Assembly (NCBI GenBank): GCA_965229605.1
Contig: OZ245892.1
Location: 248,001-312,000, forward strand
Length of the DNA stretch: 64,000 nt
Direction of reading: 5' to 3'
From: G965229605 sp965229605
GTDB lineage: Bacteria; Pseudomonadota; Alphaproteobacteria; CBDDJK01
In this document: piece by piece, positions 43,626 through 51,807 of the stretch
How positions within the stretch are numbered: position 1 is the stretch's first letter
Layout of the letters: every line of letters starts with the position of its first letter
Made by a program: the position numbers and the translations under genes
The notes under the pieces: model-generated
Told to the model about the DNA's origin: nothing
The model's input: the letters and a program-made list of their open reading frames with translations, nothing else
Database searches by the model: none

Positions 43626-43656
43626 GGCATTTTATGCGTGGGGCATTTTATCACGG
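43626..43656. repeat. 16-bp near-tandem duplication upstream of dksA
   Basis: GGCATTTTAT occurs at 43626-43635 and again at 43642-43651 with matching surroundings, a 16-base period. It lies 30-55 bases before the dksA start, where a promoter or leader would be. Confidence 0.55.
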
Positions 43657-43680
43657 TTTGCATGATATAATGGGGAAAAG

Positions 43681-44169
43681 ATGACCTATTTGAATAAGAG
43701 TGAAGCTGAAACCGAAAATGATTCGCAGCCTGTGGTGGCGGTGACGGGTGAAAAGTCAACGCTTTTGCCGCCTGATTATGTGCCGAGTATAGACGAGCCT
43801 TTTATGAATCATTTTCAGCAGGCCTATTTCCGCCGTCTGCTTCTGGAGTGGCGGGAGAGTCTTTTGGTTGAATCGCAGCAGACTTTGAACCAGTTGCAGG
43901 AGGTCTGTTTTGCTGAATCGGATGCGGCGGATCGTGCGGCTCTTGAGTCAGAACATGCGGTTGAGTTACGAACCCGGGACCGTGAGCGCAAATTGATTAC
44001 AAAAATTGATGATGCTTTGACCCGGTTGAATGAGGGGACCTATGGCTATTGCGAGGAGACGGGAGAGCCGATTTCCTTAAAGCGTTTGATTGCCCGCCCG
44101 ATAGCCAGTCTTAGTCTGGAAGCACAAGAACGACACGAAAGACTTGAACGCAGCCATCGTGATGATTAA
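43681..44169 (+). CDS. dksA: DksA/TraR family RNA polymerase-binding regulator (single-cysteine type)
   Basis: 162 residues. The coiled-coil tip motif lies around 'CFAESDAADRAALESE' (D-x-x-D for RNA polymerase's secondary channel). The C-terminal zinc-finger region 'YGYCEETGEPISLKRL' continues into 'IARPIASLSLEAQERHERL', so only the first of four zinc cysteines remains. Such C-poor DksA proteins work without zinc or respond to thiol oxidation in some species. With ppGpp it represses rRNA and activates amino-acid promoters. The N-terminal ~35 residues are a disordered extension. Confidence 0.9.
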   Translation: MTYLNKSEAETENDSQPVVAVTGEKSTLLPPDYVPSIDEPFMNHFQQAYFRRLLLEWRESLLVESQQTLNQLQEVCFAESDAADRAALESEHAVELRTRDRERKLITKIDDALTRLNEGTYGYCEETGEPISLKRLIARPIASLSLEAQERHERLERSHRDD

Positions 44170-44171
44170 CT

Positions 44172-44186
44172 TAGGGTCAGGGCCCA
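44172..44186. repeat. diverged end of the CTAG-type repeat family after dksA
   Basis: TAGGGTCAGGGCCCA matches the first 15 bases of the 48739 element's left end (TAGGGTCAGGACCCA) at 14 positions. ATTAAC/GTTAAT pairing around it forms a weak hairpin with no T tract. Confidence 0.45.
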
Positions 44187-44222
44187 CAGGGTTAATGATC
44201 AATAAAACATTGAAATTCTGCT

Positions 44223-46862
44223 ATGGCTGAGAATGTCGTTGTTGTTGAATCGCCAGCCAAGGCGCGGACGATCAACAAATATCTGGGATCGGATTATAAA
44301 GTCCTGGCCTCGTTTGGTCATGTCCGTGATTTACCGGCGAAGAACGGGTCGGTTGCGCCGGACCGTGATTTTTCGATGGAGTGGGAGGTTGACCGGCGCG
44401 GGCGGGAGCGGCTGGACGAGGTCTCGACGGCTTGTAAGGGGGCAAGGCGTCTTTTTCTGGCCACCGACCCGGACCGGGAAGGAGAGGCGATTTCCTGGCA
44501 TATCCGCGAGGAGTTGGACAAACGCAAGCTGACCAAGAATCTTGATATCCAGCGGGTTGTTTTTAATGAGATTTCCAAGAAGGCTGTTTTAACGGCTTTT
44601 GCGTCGCCACGGGCATTGGATCAGGAGTTGATTGATGCCTATCTGGCGCGGCGTGCGCTTGATTATCTGGTTGGTTTTACGCTGTCACCGGTTTTATGGC
44701 GCAAATTGCCGGGCGCACGGTCGGCCGGGCGGGTGCAGTCGGTGGCCTTGCGCCTGATTTGCGAGCGTGAATCGGAAATTGAACAATTCAGGTCCCGCGA
44801 ATATTGGACGGTAACGGCTGATTTGACTGATCCGGCGGGTGCCAGCTTTCAAGCAAGGCTGGTCGGGCTTGACGGACGCAAGCTTGATAAATTTGATCTG
44901 CCGGATGAAAAAACCGCTAAAGCGGCTGGCGCGCGGGTTAAAGAATCGGCGCTTGATATTACGTCCCTTGAGAAAAAAGAGGCCCGGCGCAATCCGGCGC
45001 CGCCCTTTATTACCTCGACCCTGCAGCAAGAGGCCAGCCGCAAGCTGGGGTTTGGCACGTCGCGCACCATGTCGCTGGCGCAAAAACTTTATGAGGGGGT
45101 GAGCGTTGAAGGTGAAACGATTGGTCTGATCACCTATATGCGGACTGATAGTCCAAGTCTGAGCAATGATGCGCTGGCGGCGGTGCGTCAGTTGATCAGC
45201 ACGGTTTATGGAGAAACCTATCTGCCGCGCACAGCCAGGCTTTACAAGACCAAAGCCAAGAATGCGCAGGAAGCGCATGAAGCGATCCGGCCTGTTTCGA
45301 TTGCCCATACGCCGGAGCGGGTTGCGAAATTTCTGGATGCGGATATGGCCAGGCTTTATGGGCTGATCTGGAAGCGGACGGTTGCCAGCCAGATTGAGAG
45401 TGCGGTTTTTGACCGAACGATTGTGTCGATTGCCAGTGCGGACCGTCAGGTTGAGTTGCGGGCCAACGGGCAAAGTCTGCGTTTTGACGGTTTTTTGAAA
45501 GTTTATCGTGAAGGCATTGACGATGCGCCGCAAGAGGACAGCGATGATCAGGCGATTCTGCCGCCGCTTCATCAAGGTGACAAGCTGGGCCAGCGCAAGG
45601 TTGAGGAAAGCCAGCATTTTACGGACCCGCCGCCGCGTTATAGCGAGGCGTCGCTGGTCAAGAAAATGGAGGAATTGGGGATTGGTCGTCCGTCAACCTA
45701 TGCGTCGATTTTAAAGGTTTTGCAGGACCGGGATTATGTCCGGCTGGAGGCCAAGCGGTTTTTTCCGGAGGATCGCGGGCGGCTGGTGACGGCCTTTCTT
45801 AACGGGTTTTTTGAAAAATATGTGGATTATGGATTTACGGCGGGTCTGGAAGAAAGTCTGGACGATATTTCGGGCGGGCGCAAGAACTGGCGCGATGTCT
45901 TGACCTTGTTCTGGCGCGATTTCAAGCAACATGCCGAGGATGCAAGCAGCCTGTCATTTTCTGATGTACGCACGGTGATTGACCAGGCCATGAGTGACCG
46001 GGTGTTTCCGGTTGGCGAGGACGGCGACCGGGCGGCTGCCCGCCAATGCCCGGCCTGTGCAGATGGTCGGTTAAGCCTGAATTTTGGGCGTTATGGCACC
46101 TATGTGGCCTGTTCAAATTATCCTGATTGCAAATATTCGCGCAATCTCGATCAGGACCCGCAAACTGCCGAGGCACAAGCCGATATGATCTATCCCTATG
46201 ATCTGGGGGCTGATGAAAATGGCCAGCAGATAAGTCTGCGCAAGGGGCCGTACGGACTTTATATTCAGCGTGATTTACCCGCAGAAAGTGTGCCGGAATC
46301 GGGGCCAGAATCTGATCCGGGCGATGAAAAGCCCAAAAAGAAAGCGGCGAAAAAAGCCAAAAGCAAGGCCCCGAAGCCGGACCGGGTCGGGATTCCGAAA
46401 GGCATGGCAGCCGAAACGATTGATCTTGGTCGGGCCTTGCAGCTTTTATCCTTGCCCCGCCATCTGGGTGATCACCCTGAAACCCAGGCCCCGATCAAGG
46501 CCGGGATTGGTCGCTATGGCCCCTATCTGCTGCATCAGGGACGCTATACATCCCTGCCCGCTGATGAAGATGTCCTGACAATCGGACTTAATCGGGCGAT
46601 GGCCCTGCTGGAGGCCAAAAAAGCCGGGAGTGGCGGTGATGTGCTTGGTCTGCACCCGAACGGGGGCAATATCACGCGCGGACAGGGGCGTTATGGACCT
46701 TACGTCAAACATGGGTCGCTTTATGCCAGTATTCCAAAGTCGCTTGACCCGGAAAGCCTGTCGCTTGAACAGGCGATTGAACTGATCAATGCCCGGGCGG
46801 CAAAAGGAAAGTCTGCCCCTAAAAAGGGGGCAAAATCAAGAGGAAAGGCCTCTAAAAAATAG
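44223..46862 (+). CDS. topA: DNA topoisomerase I
   Basis: 879-residue type IA topoisomerase relaxing negative supercoils. The Toprim domain begins 'VVVVESPAKARTINKYLG' with 'LFLATDPDREGEAISWHI'. The catalytic tyrosine lies in 'GLITYMRTDSPSLS'. A C-terminal zinc finger starts at 'CPACADGRLSLNFGRYG' with 'YVACSNYPDCKYSRN', followed by topoisomerase C-terminal repeats ('GRYGPYLLHQGRYTSLP', 'GRYGPYVKHGSLYASIP') and a Lys-rich end. Normal length for alphaproteobacteria. A direct repeat copies its last codons just beyond the stop. Confidence 0.97.
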   Translation: MAENVVVVESPAKARTINKYLGSDYKVLASFGHVRDLPAKNGSVAPDRDFSMEWEVDRRGRERLDEVSTACKGARRLFLATDPDREGEAISWHIREELDKRKLTKNLDIQRVVFNEISKKAVLTAFASPRALDQELIDAYLARRALDYLVGFTLSPVLWRKLPGARSAGRVQSVALRLICERESEIEQFRSREYWTVTADLTDPAGASFQARLVGLDGRKLDKFDLPDEKTAKAAGARVKESALDITSLEKKEARRNPAPPFITSTLQQEASRKLGFGTSRTMSLAQKLYEGVSVEGETIGLITYMRTDSPSLSNDALAAVRQLISTVYGETYLPRTARLYKTKAKNAQEAHEAIRPVSIAHTPERVAKFLDADMARLYGLIWKRTVASQIESAVFDRTIVSIASADRQVELRANGQSLRFDGFLKVYREGIDDAPQEDSDDQAILPPLHQGDKLGQRKVEESQHFTDPPPRYSEASLVKKMEELGIGRPSTYASILKVLQDRDYVRLEAKRFFPEDRGRLVTAFLNGFFEKYVDYGFTAGLEESLDDISGGRKNWRDVLTLFWRDFKQHAEDASSLSFSDVRTVIDQAMSDRVFPVGEDGDRAAARQCPACADGRLSLNFGRYGTYVACSNYPDCKYSRNLDQDPQTAEAQADMIYPYDLGADENGQQISLRKGPYGLYIQRDLPAESVPESGPESDPGDEKPKKKAAKKAKSKAPKPDRVGIPKGMAAETIDLGRALQLLSLPRHLGDHPETQAPIKAGIGRYGPYLLHQGRYTSLPADEDVLTIGLNRAMALLEAKKAGSGGDVLGLHPNGGNITRGQGRYGPYVKHGSLYASIPKSLDPESLSLEQAIELINARAAKGKSAPKKGAKSRGKASKK

Positions 46863-46884
46863 CGTGAAGGGCCTCTAAAAAATA
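46847..46884. repeat. direct repeat duplicating the topA 3' end
   Basis: GGCCTCTAAAAAATA occurs at 46847-46861, covering the end of topA and most of its stop codon, and again at 46870-46884; period 23 bases. The second copy is non-coding. Confidence 0.8.
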
Positions 46885-46906
46885 AGTCTAAACAAGTGAG
46901 AAGACA

Positions 46907-48742
46907 ATGAATATTCCCTATCGTGCCGCCCGGTTTTTATGTGTTCTTTTATGTTTAACGCCTTTCTATCTGAAAATAGAAAAAGAAACCATCGCCGCGA
47001 CATCAGGCAAGGCGGGGCCGGTTCATGCCTATACGCCGCATGGGTCGGTCAAATATGCCCCGGACTTTCCACATTTTGACTATGTTAATCCTGATGCCCC
47101 GAAGGGCGGGTCCATCGTGCTGGAAGGCACGGGCACTTTTGACAGTTTCAATGGCTATATCATCAAAGGCAATCCGGCGCAGGGGCTGGGTCTGACCTAT
47201 GACAGCCTGATGACCAGTTCCGCAGACGAGCCTTTTTCAATGTATGGGCTTCTGGCTGAATGGATGGAAATTGCCCCTGACCATAGCGCGGTGCGCTTCA
47301 AACTGCGCGATCAGGCCCGCTTTCATGATGGAAAGCCGGTGACGGCGGCAGACGTTGTCTGGTCATTCAATATATTGGTTGAAAAAGGCGCGCCACTTTT
47401 TCGCTTTTACTATGCCGATGTGATGCAGGTTGAAGCCGAAAGCCAGCAGATTGTCCGCTTTGATTTGAAGTCGGGGCTGAATATTGAACTGCCGGGCATT
47501 CTGGGGCAAATTCCTGTTTTCCCCGCCCATTACTGGCAGGACAAGGATTTCAGTGACCCGACGCTGGACCCGCCGCTTGGCTCCGGCCCTTACAAAATTG
47601 CCGATTTCAAGGCAGGCAGCTATGTTATTTATGAACGCGACCCGGCCTATTGGGGGCAGGATTTGCCGGTTAATCGCGGTCAGTATAATTTTGATCAAAT
47701 CCGCTATGATTTCTATCGGGACCGCACCATTTCGCGTGAAGCCTTCAAGGCAAGAAAACTTTCTTTCTGGCGCGAAAATTCAGCAAAGGAATGGGCCACC
47801 GCCTTTGATACAGATTCCCTGCGTGACGGAACCATGAAGCGCAAGGAATTTCCGCACAGCAATGTCGCCCCCATGCAGGGCTTTACCTATAATATGCGGC
47901 GTGATCTGTTCCAGGACCCGGTTTTGCGTGAAGCTCTGACCTATGCGTTTGATTTTGAATGGGCCAGCAAATCCATTCTCTATAATGCCTATAAACGCAC
48001 AGAAAGTTTCTTTGGCAATAGCGAACTGGCCGCACGCGGCGAACCCTCCCCCGAAGAATTGAAAATTCTTGAACCCTTGCGCGATCAGTTGCCGCCCCGG
48101 GTGTTCGGCCCGACCTGGCAAGCTCCGGTGTCCGATGGATCAGGGCAGAATCGCCGCAATTTAAGGCTCGCCGCCAATATGCTGAAAGAAGCGGGCTGGC
48201 GCCTTCAAGACGGATTGCTCACCCATGAAGCAACCGGGCGAAAACTTGAATTTGAATTGCTGCTGCGCAGTGAAACCTTTGCCCCCCATGCCCAGATTTT
48301 TGTGCGCGGGGTCGAACGGCTGGGCGGCAAAGTCTCTTTGCGGGTGGTGGATGATGCCCAATATCTCGAACGGTTGCGCGCCCATGATTTTGATATGATC
48401 ATCGCGGTATTTGCCCAGAGCCAGTCGCCAGGCAATGAACAGCGCGAATTCTGGTCAAGTGCCGCTGCCGATGCGCCGTCGGGACGCAATCTTGCCGGTC
48501 TCAAGAGCTCTGCTATTGATATTCTGGTTGAAGGGGTTATCTCAGCCTCGGACCGCGACGCTCTGGTCACCCATGTCCGGGCTCTGGACCGGGCTTTGCA
48601 GTGGCAGTTTCTGACGATCCCCATGTATTACAGCGATTCAGACCGGCTGGCCTGGTGGGATATTTTTGACCAGCCCGATGTGATCCCCAGTTCTGGCACC
48701 TCCATTCTTTACTGGTGGATCAAGCCGGACGCTGCAAGCTAG
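46907..48742 (+). CDS. extracellular solute-binding protein, family 5 (YejA-like)
   Basis: 611 residues with an N-terminal signal sequence (hydrophobic ~8-22), so it is periplasmic. Family 5 features are 'PHFDYVNPDAPKGGSIVLEG' at the start of the mature domain, 'DQARFHDGKPVTAADVVWSF' and 'GSGPYKIADFKAGSYV'. The 'NPDAPKGG' form is typical for YejA-type binding proteins of the microcin C/peptide importer. No permease or ATPase is adjacent; the YejB-like permease at the window start is 46 kb away. The TAG stop (48740-48742) is formed by the CTAG end of a MITE-like element. Confidence 0.9.
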   Translation: MNIPYRAARFLCVLLCLTPFYLKIEKETIAATSGKAGPVHAYTPHGSVKYAPDFPHFDYVNPDAPKGGSIVLEGTGTFDSFNGYIIKGNPAQGLGLTYDSLMTSSADEPFSMYGLLAEWMEIAPDHSAVRFKLRDQARFHDGKPVTAADVVWSFNILVEKGAPLFRFYYADVMQVEAESQQIVRFDLKSGLNIELPGILGQIPVFPAHYWQDKDFSDPTLDPPLGSGPYKIADFKAGSYVIYERDPAYWGQDLPVNRGQYNFDQIRYDFYRDRTISREAFKARKLSFWRENSAKEWATAFDTDSLRDGTMKRKEFPHSNVAPMQGFTYNMRRDLFQDPVLREALTYAFDFEWASKSILYNAYKRTESFFGNSELAARGEPSPEELKILEPLRDQLPPRVFGPTWQAPVSDGSGQNRRNLRLAANMLKEAGWRLQDGLLTHEATGRKLEFELLLRSETFAPHAQIFVRGVERLGGKVSLRVVDDAQYLERLRAHDFDMIIAVFAQSQSPGNEQREFWSSAAADAPSGRNLAGLKSSAIDILVEGVISASDRDALVTHVRALDRALQWQFLTIPMYYSDSDRLAWWDIFDQPDVIPSSGTSILYWWIKPDAAS

Positions 48743-49015
48743 GGTCAGGACCCATAAAATTCATCCATTCTGTTGGTCAAGAAAGGTAAAGATACAATGA
48801 AAACGAGCGAAAGCATAGCCTTAGCTACGGTGAGCTTGTTTGAAGCCGTAGATTTGCCTTTATTGACCAACCTTGTAAAGGCGCGGCAAATTTTTGCATC
48901 TGAACTTTCAAACCGCTTGCAATTAGCGATGGCTAGTTGCTGCGCGCTTTTCAAGCCCATCTATCAAAAATTTGACACGCGCAGAATGGATGAATCTTAT
49001 GGGTCCTGCCCCTAG
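48739..49015. mobile_element. 277-bp MITE-like element with 34-bp terminal inverted repeats
   Basis: Left end CTAGGGTCAGGACCCATAAA continues to 48772; right end 48982-49015 is its complement with 32 of 34 positions equal. CTAG at each tip may be the target duplication, as with some IS5-group elements; being palindromic it cannot be told apart from the repeat itself. The interior holds paired segments: TTGGTCAA (48773) with TTGACCAA (48863), CTACGG/CCGTAG (48825-48851), GCCTTTA/TGTAAAGGC (48856-48882) and a nine-pair hairpin at 48919-48940. No transposase, so it would need help in trans. The 80-residue open frame inside is probably not a gene. Confidence 0.8.
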
Positions 49016-49028
49016 TAAATCACGCAAA

Positions 49029-49056
49029 AAATTTCTGTGTTCAAATTTCTGTGCTT
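49029..49056. repeat. 14-bp tandem duplication upstream of the pseudokinase gene
   Basis: AAATTTCTGTG at 49029-49039 and 49043-49053, period 14. It lies about 135 bases before the pseudokinase start; nothing else is seen between the MITE-like element and that gene. Confidence 0.6.
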
Positions 49057-49189
49057 GGGTGAGCAAAATGACCTGAATCTTGCATAAACGGGTTTTAAAA
49101 TTACGCGACTCACGGCAAATTGATGTTTTCCGGGTAAAGGCTTTATAAGGGCTTTCAGAGTTTAAAAGCGAACACAAGAAGAAAATAAA

Positions 49190-51181
49190 ATGGTCAAAGT
49201 CGCGGTCGGCAACCGCTATATTATCGAAGACGAGGATCCTCTTACCCATCTGGATCAGGCCCCGGCACTGGCTTTCGGGGTGTATAGACCCAAAGAAAAT
49301 CAGCGCATTGGCTATGCGCTGGTCTGTGACCCGAAGGCCCCGCCACGGCTCGATCTTGTTGATTTCCTGCGCAAGATGGGCAACCGCGGCATGGTCAATG
49401 TCGTGGATACCGATATTATCTTCTGGCCGCAGGAAGGGCGCGAATGCCCGATTATTATCCTGGAAATACCGGCTGGAAGCAAACTTTTCAGAACCCGCTC
49501 ATCAATCATTCGCCCGCTGCCAGAAGATAAAATTATCACGCATTTTATTCTGCCCGCAGCCCGCACCCTTGAAGAAATGCATCTGGCCGGACACAGCCAT
49601 CGGGCTATCCGAATCGATAATCTTTTTTATGAAGATATGTCTAATCTGGATATGTTGCTTGGAGAATGTATTTCGTCTCCGCCCGGTCTGGCGCAAACCG
49701 CCGCTTATGAGACCATTCCAAACTGTATGGCTCTGCCGGTTGGACGAAGCCGCGATCCAGGCAGCGATCTCTATGCGCTGGGAGTCACCATTCTTGGGCT
49801 TTTGCTTGGTGAAACCCCGATGAAGGACATGCCAGAAGAAGAAATTCTGCGCAATAAACTCCAGGTCGGGTCCTATAATTGTCTGGCAAGCAATGTGCGT
49901 ATCTCCATGTCCATGATGGAGCCTTTGCGCGCCTTGCTCAGCGATGAAGAAGAAGACCGCTGGTCGCTGGAACTGCTGATTGACTGGGCAGAAGGCCGAC
50001 GCCAGACTCCGCGCCAGCCCATGACTCCCATCAAAGCGAATCGCCCCTTCCGCTTTGCAAACCGTGAATATTACACAGCCCGCGAACTGGCCCATGGCCT
50101 GTATCAATATTGGGAACAGGCCTTGCCGATGATTCGCAGCAACCTTTTAAGCCGCTGGCTGCGTCAGCATCTTGCCGACGCTGATGTCACAGAAAGATTT
50201 ACCGAATCAATCAATGGAAATTATGTCCCGGAAAATGCGGATGCAGACCGGGCCTTGTCGCGGATTATTGTCGCCCTCGATACACTGGGGCCGCTGCGCT
50301 TTCGTGAAATCTCGGCATCCGTGGACAGCCTGCCCTATTTTATCGCAACTTTCCTGAAAGACCCGGAAGCTCGCGACCTGTTCGACCGGCTGATGGCAAC
50401 CGCTACCCCGGCCTATCAGGTCGGCTTTGAAGAAGTCTCCAAGAAATTCCCGCGCGAGATTGGAAAGCTGGAACGCTACCGCCAGCATATGCTAAAAAGC
50501 AGCCTCTGTTATGGGCTGGAACGGGTTGTCTATGAATATGCAACCGATTTCCCCTGCCAGTCGCCTATTCTGGAACGCGAATATGTCTTGAAAATTCATC
50601 ACCTTGTGCCCGCCCTCAATACCGTCGCCAAGCGGATGAATATGAAAATGGATACTCTGCTCGATAACGATATCCTCAGCTTCGTCGCCGCGCGGGCCTA
50701 TCGGGTCTCAATGGAAAAAGAATTTGTCGATCTCGATAGCGGCCTCGACAGTGCCTATGGACGAGTCCTGCAAATCCGCCTTCTCGCCAATCTGCAAAAC
50801 CAGTTTAACAAGGACGAGCTCTTTCCCGAATTAACAGTCACAGCTGCAAAAATTCTACAGCCAACGCTTGCCCGCTTTCATAGTTCGGAAACCCGCGACC
50901 TTATCCAGACTCGCCTCAAAAAGGCCGAGCGTAGCGGACAGCTTGCAGACCTTGTCGCTATCGTTGACAATTCGTTTGAACTGCGCCTCGACAAAGACAG
51001 TTTCCTCCAGGCACAAAACGAGCATTTTGAAACCGTCGCCAACTTGAATATCGTCCATCAGGATATCACGAATCGGACTAAAATTGCCGAAAATATGGGA
51101 GGGCAAATTGCCGGTATTATCTCCAGCGGAATCGCGGTTTTTGTGGTGACTGTTGGAATCCTCATCGAACTCTTTTTTTAA
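49190..51181 (+). CDS. membrane-anchored protein-kinase-like protein, predicted pseudokinase
   Basis: 663 residues. The N-terminal ~280 follow the protein-kinase C-lobe pattern: 'HSHRAIRIDNLFY' stands where HRDxKxxN should be, and 'GSDLYALGVTILGLLLGETP' matches the kinase helix after the activation loop. The catalytic Asp of HRD is Ala, the Lys is Arg, and no DFG is visible ('LLGECISS' in its place), so phosphotransfer is unlikely. Residues ~285-630 are helical, unrecognised; the extreme C-terminus is one membrane helix ('IAGIISSGIAVFVVTVGILI'), a tail anchor. The next gene, 15 bases on, codes for a membrane protein and is probably its partner. Role unknown. Confidence 0.8.
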   Translation: MVKVAVGNRYIIEDEDPLTHLDQAPALAFGVYRPKENQRIGYALVCDPKAPPRLDLVDFLRKMGNRGMVNVVDTDIIFWPQEGRECPIIILEIPAGSKLFRTRSSIIRPLPEDKIITHFILPAARTLEEMHLAGHSHRAIRIDNLFYEDMSNLDMLLGECISSPPGLAQTAAYETIPNCMALPVGRSRDPGSDLYALGVTILGLLLGETPMKDMPEEEILRNKLQVGSYNCLASNVRISMSMMEPLRALLSDEEEDRWSLELLIDWAEGRRQTPRQPMTPIKANRPFRFANREYYTARELAHGLYQYWEQALPMIRSNLLSRWLRQHLADADVTERFTESINGNYVPENADADRALSRIIVALDTLGPLRFREISASVDSLPYFIATFLKDPEARDLFDRLMATATPAYQVGFEEVSKKFPREIGKLERYRQHMLKSSLCYGLERVVYEYATDFPCQSPILEREYVLKIHHLVPALNTVAKRMNMKMDTLLDNDILSFVAARAYRVSMEKEFVDLDSGLDSAYGRVLQIRLLANLQNQFNKDELFPELTVTAAKILQPTLARFHSSETRDLIQTRLKKAERSGQLADLVAIVDNSFELRLDKDSFLQAQNEHFETVANLNIVHQDITNRTKIAENMGGQIAGIISSGIAVFVVTVGILIELFF

Positions 51182-51196
51182 ACGTCCTGCTTTGCC

Positions 51197-51799
51197 ATGA
51201 AGACACCTAACTTCAGTGCTGCTCTGGCCCAGCCCGTCCAGATTGATAAAAGCGACCCCAGACGTCGGCGGAGAATATTCTTCGTCTCGACACTGCTCAG
51301 CGTGCTGCCCGTTGTCATGTATCTCTACTATCCAACCTTTATGATCTTGCTTGCAGGCATGGCCCCAACAGGTGTCGCCTATATGTTTGACGTGACCCCA
51401 CGTAAATCGCTGCCAAGAACAGTCGGATGGATGAATTTCGCAGGCTGCTTGCTCGTCATGATTGATCTATGGGCCAACAGCAATACATTCGATTATGCAG
51501 TTGATCTTTTAAGCGATTGGTTTAATTGGTTCTTGATGTTTGTTTGCGCCTCGATCGGGTTCAGCCTTTATTTGCTGGTCCCGCCTCTGGTTGAATCCTA
51601 TATCAGTATTTCGCTGAATTTGCGCCTGAAGCGTCTGTACGGGCTGAAAAAAGAGCTTGAGCAGGAATGGGGCGACGAGGTCACAGAATATTCTGAAATG
51701 GACACCCTGAAAGGGCTTGAAGAACGAAACGAAGAGCTAAGAGCCTACGAAGAACGTCGCAGCAAGCGAAAGAAAAAAGGCATCAGCGAAGAGACTTGA
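51197..51799 (+). CDS. small membrane protein with coiled-coil C-terminus, pseudokinase partner
   Basis: 200 residues. Membrane helices at about 26-45, 47-65, 74-92 and 110-135, with an Arg-rich stretch before the first ('DPRRRRRIFF'). The last ~60 residues are a charged coiled coil ending Lys/Arg-rich ('RSKRKKKGISEET'), probably cytoplasmic. No family recognised. Fifteen bases after the pseudokinase gene and directly before pepN, so the pair is likely co-expressed. Confidence 0.72.
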   Translation: MKTPNFSAALAQPVQIDKSDPRRRRRIFFVSTLLSVLPVVMYLYYPTFMILLAGMAPTGVAYMFDVTPRKSLPRTVGWMNFAGCLLVMIDLWANSNTFDYAVDLLSDWFNWFLMFVCASIGFSLYLLVPPLVESYISISLNLRLKRLYGLKKELEQEWGDEVTEYSEMDTLKGLEERNEELRAYEERRSKRKKKGISEET

Positions 51800-51807
51800 G
51801 GATTCTG

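Noticed and set aside
44694..45617. 307-codon minus-strand open frame inside topA
   Set aside because: Fully contained in a well-supported topoisomerase gene; Arg/Asn/Pro-rich shadow composition and no recognisable domain.
48773..49015. 80-codon open frame in the MITE-like element (and its minus-strand counterpart)
   Set aside because: It runs into the terminal repeat for its stop, shows no domain, and the sequence is explained by hairpin pairing.
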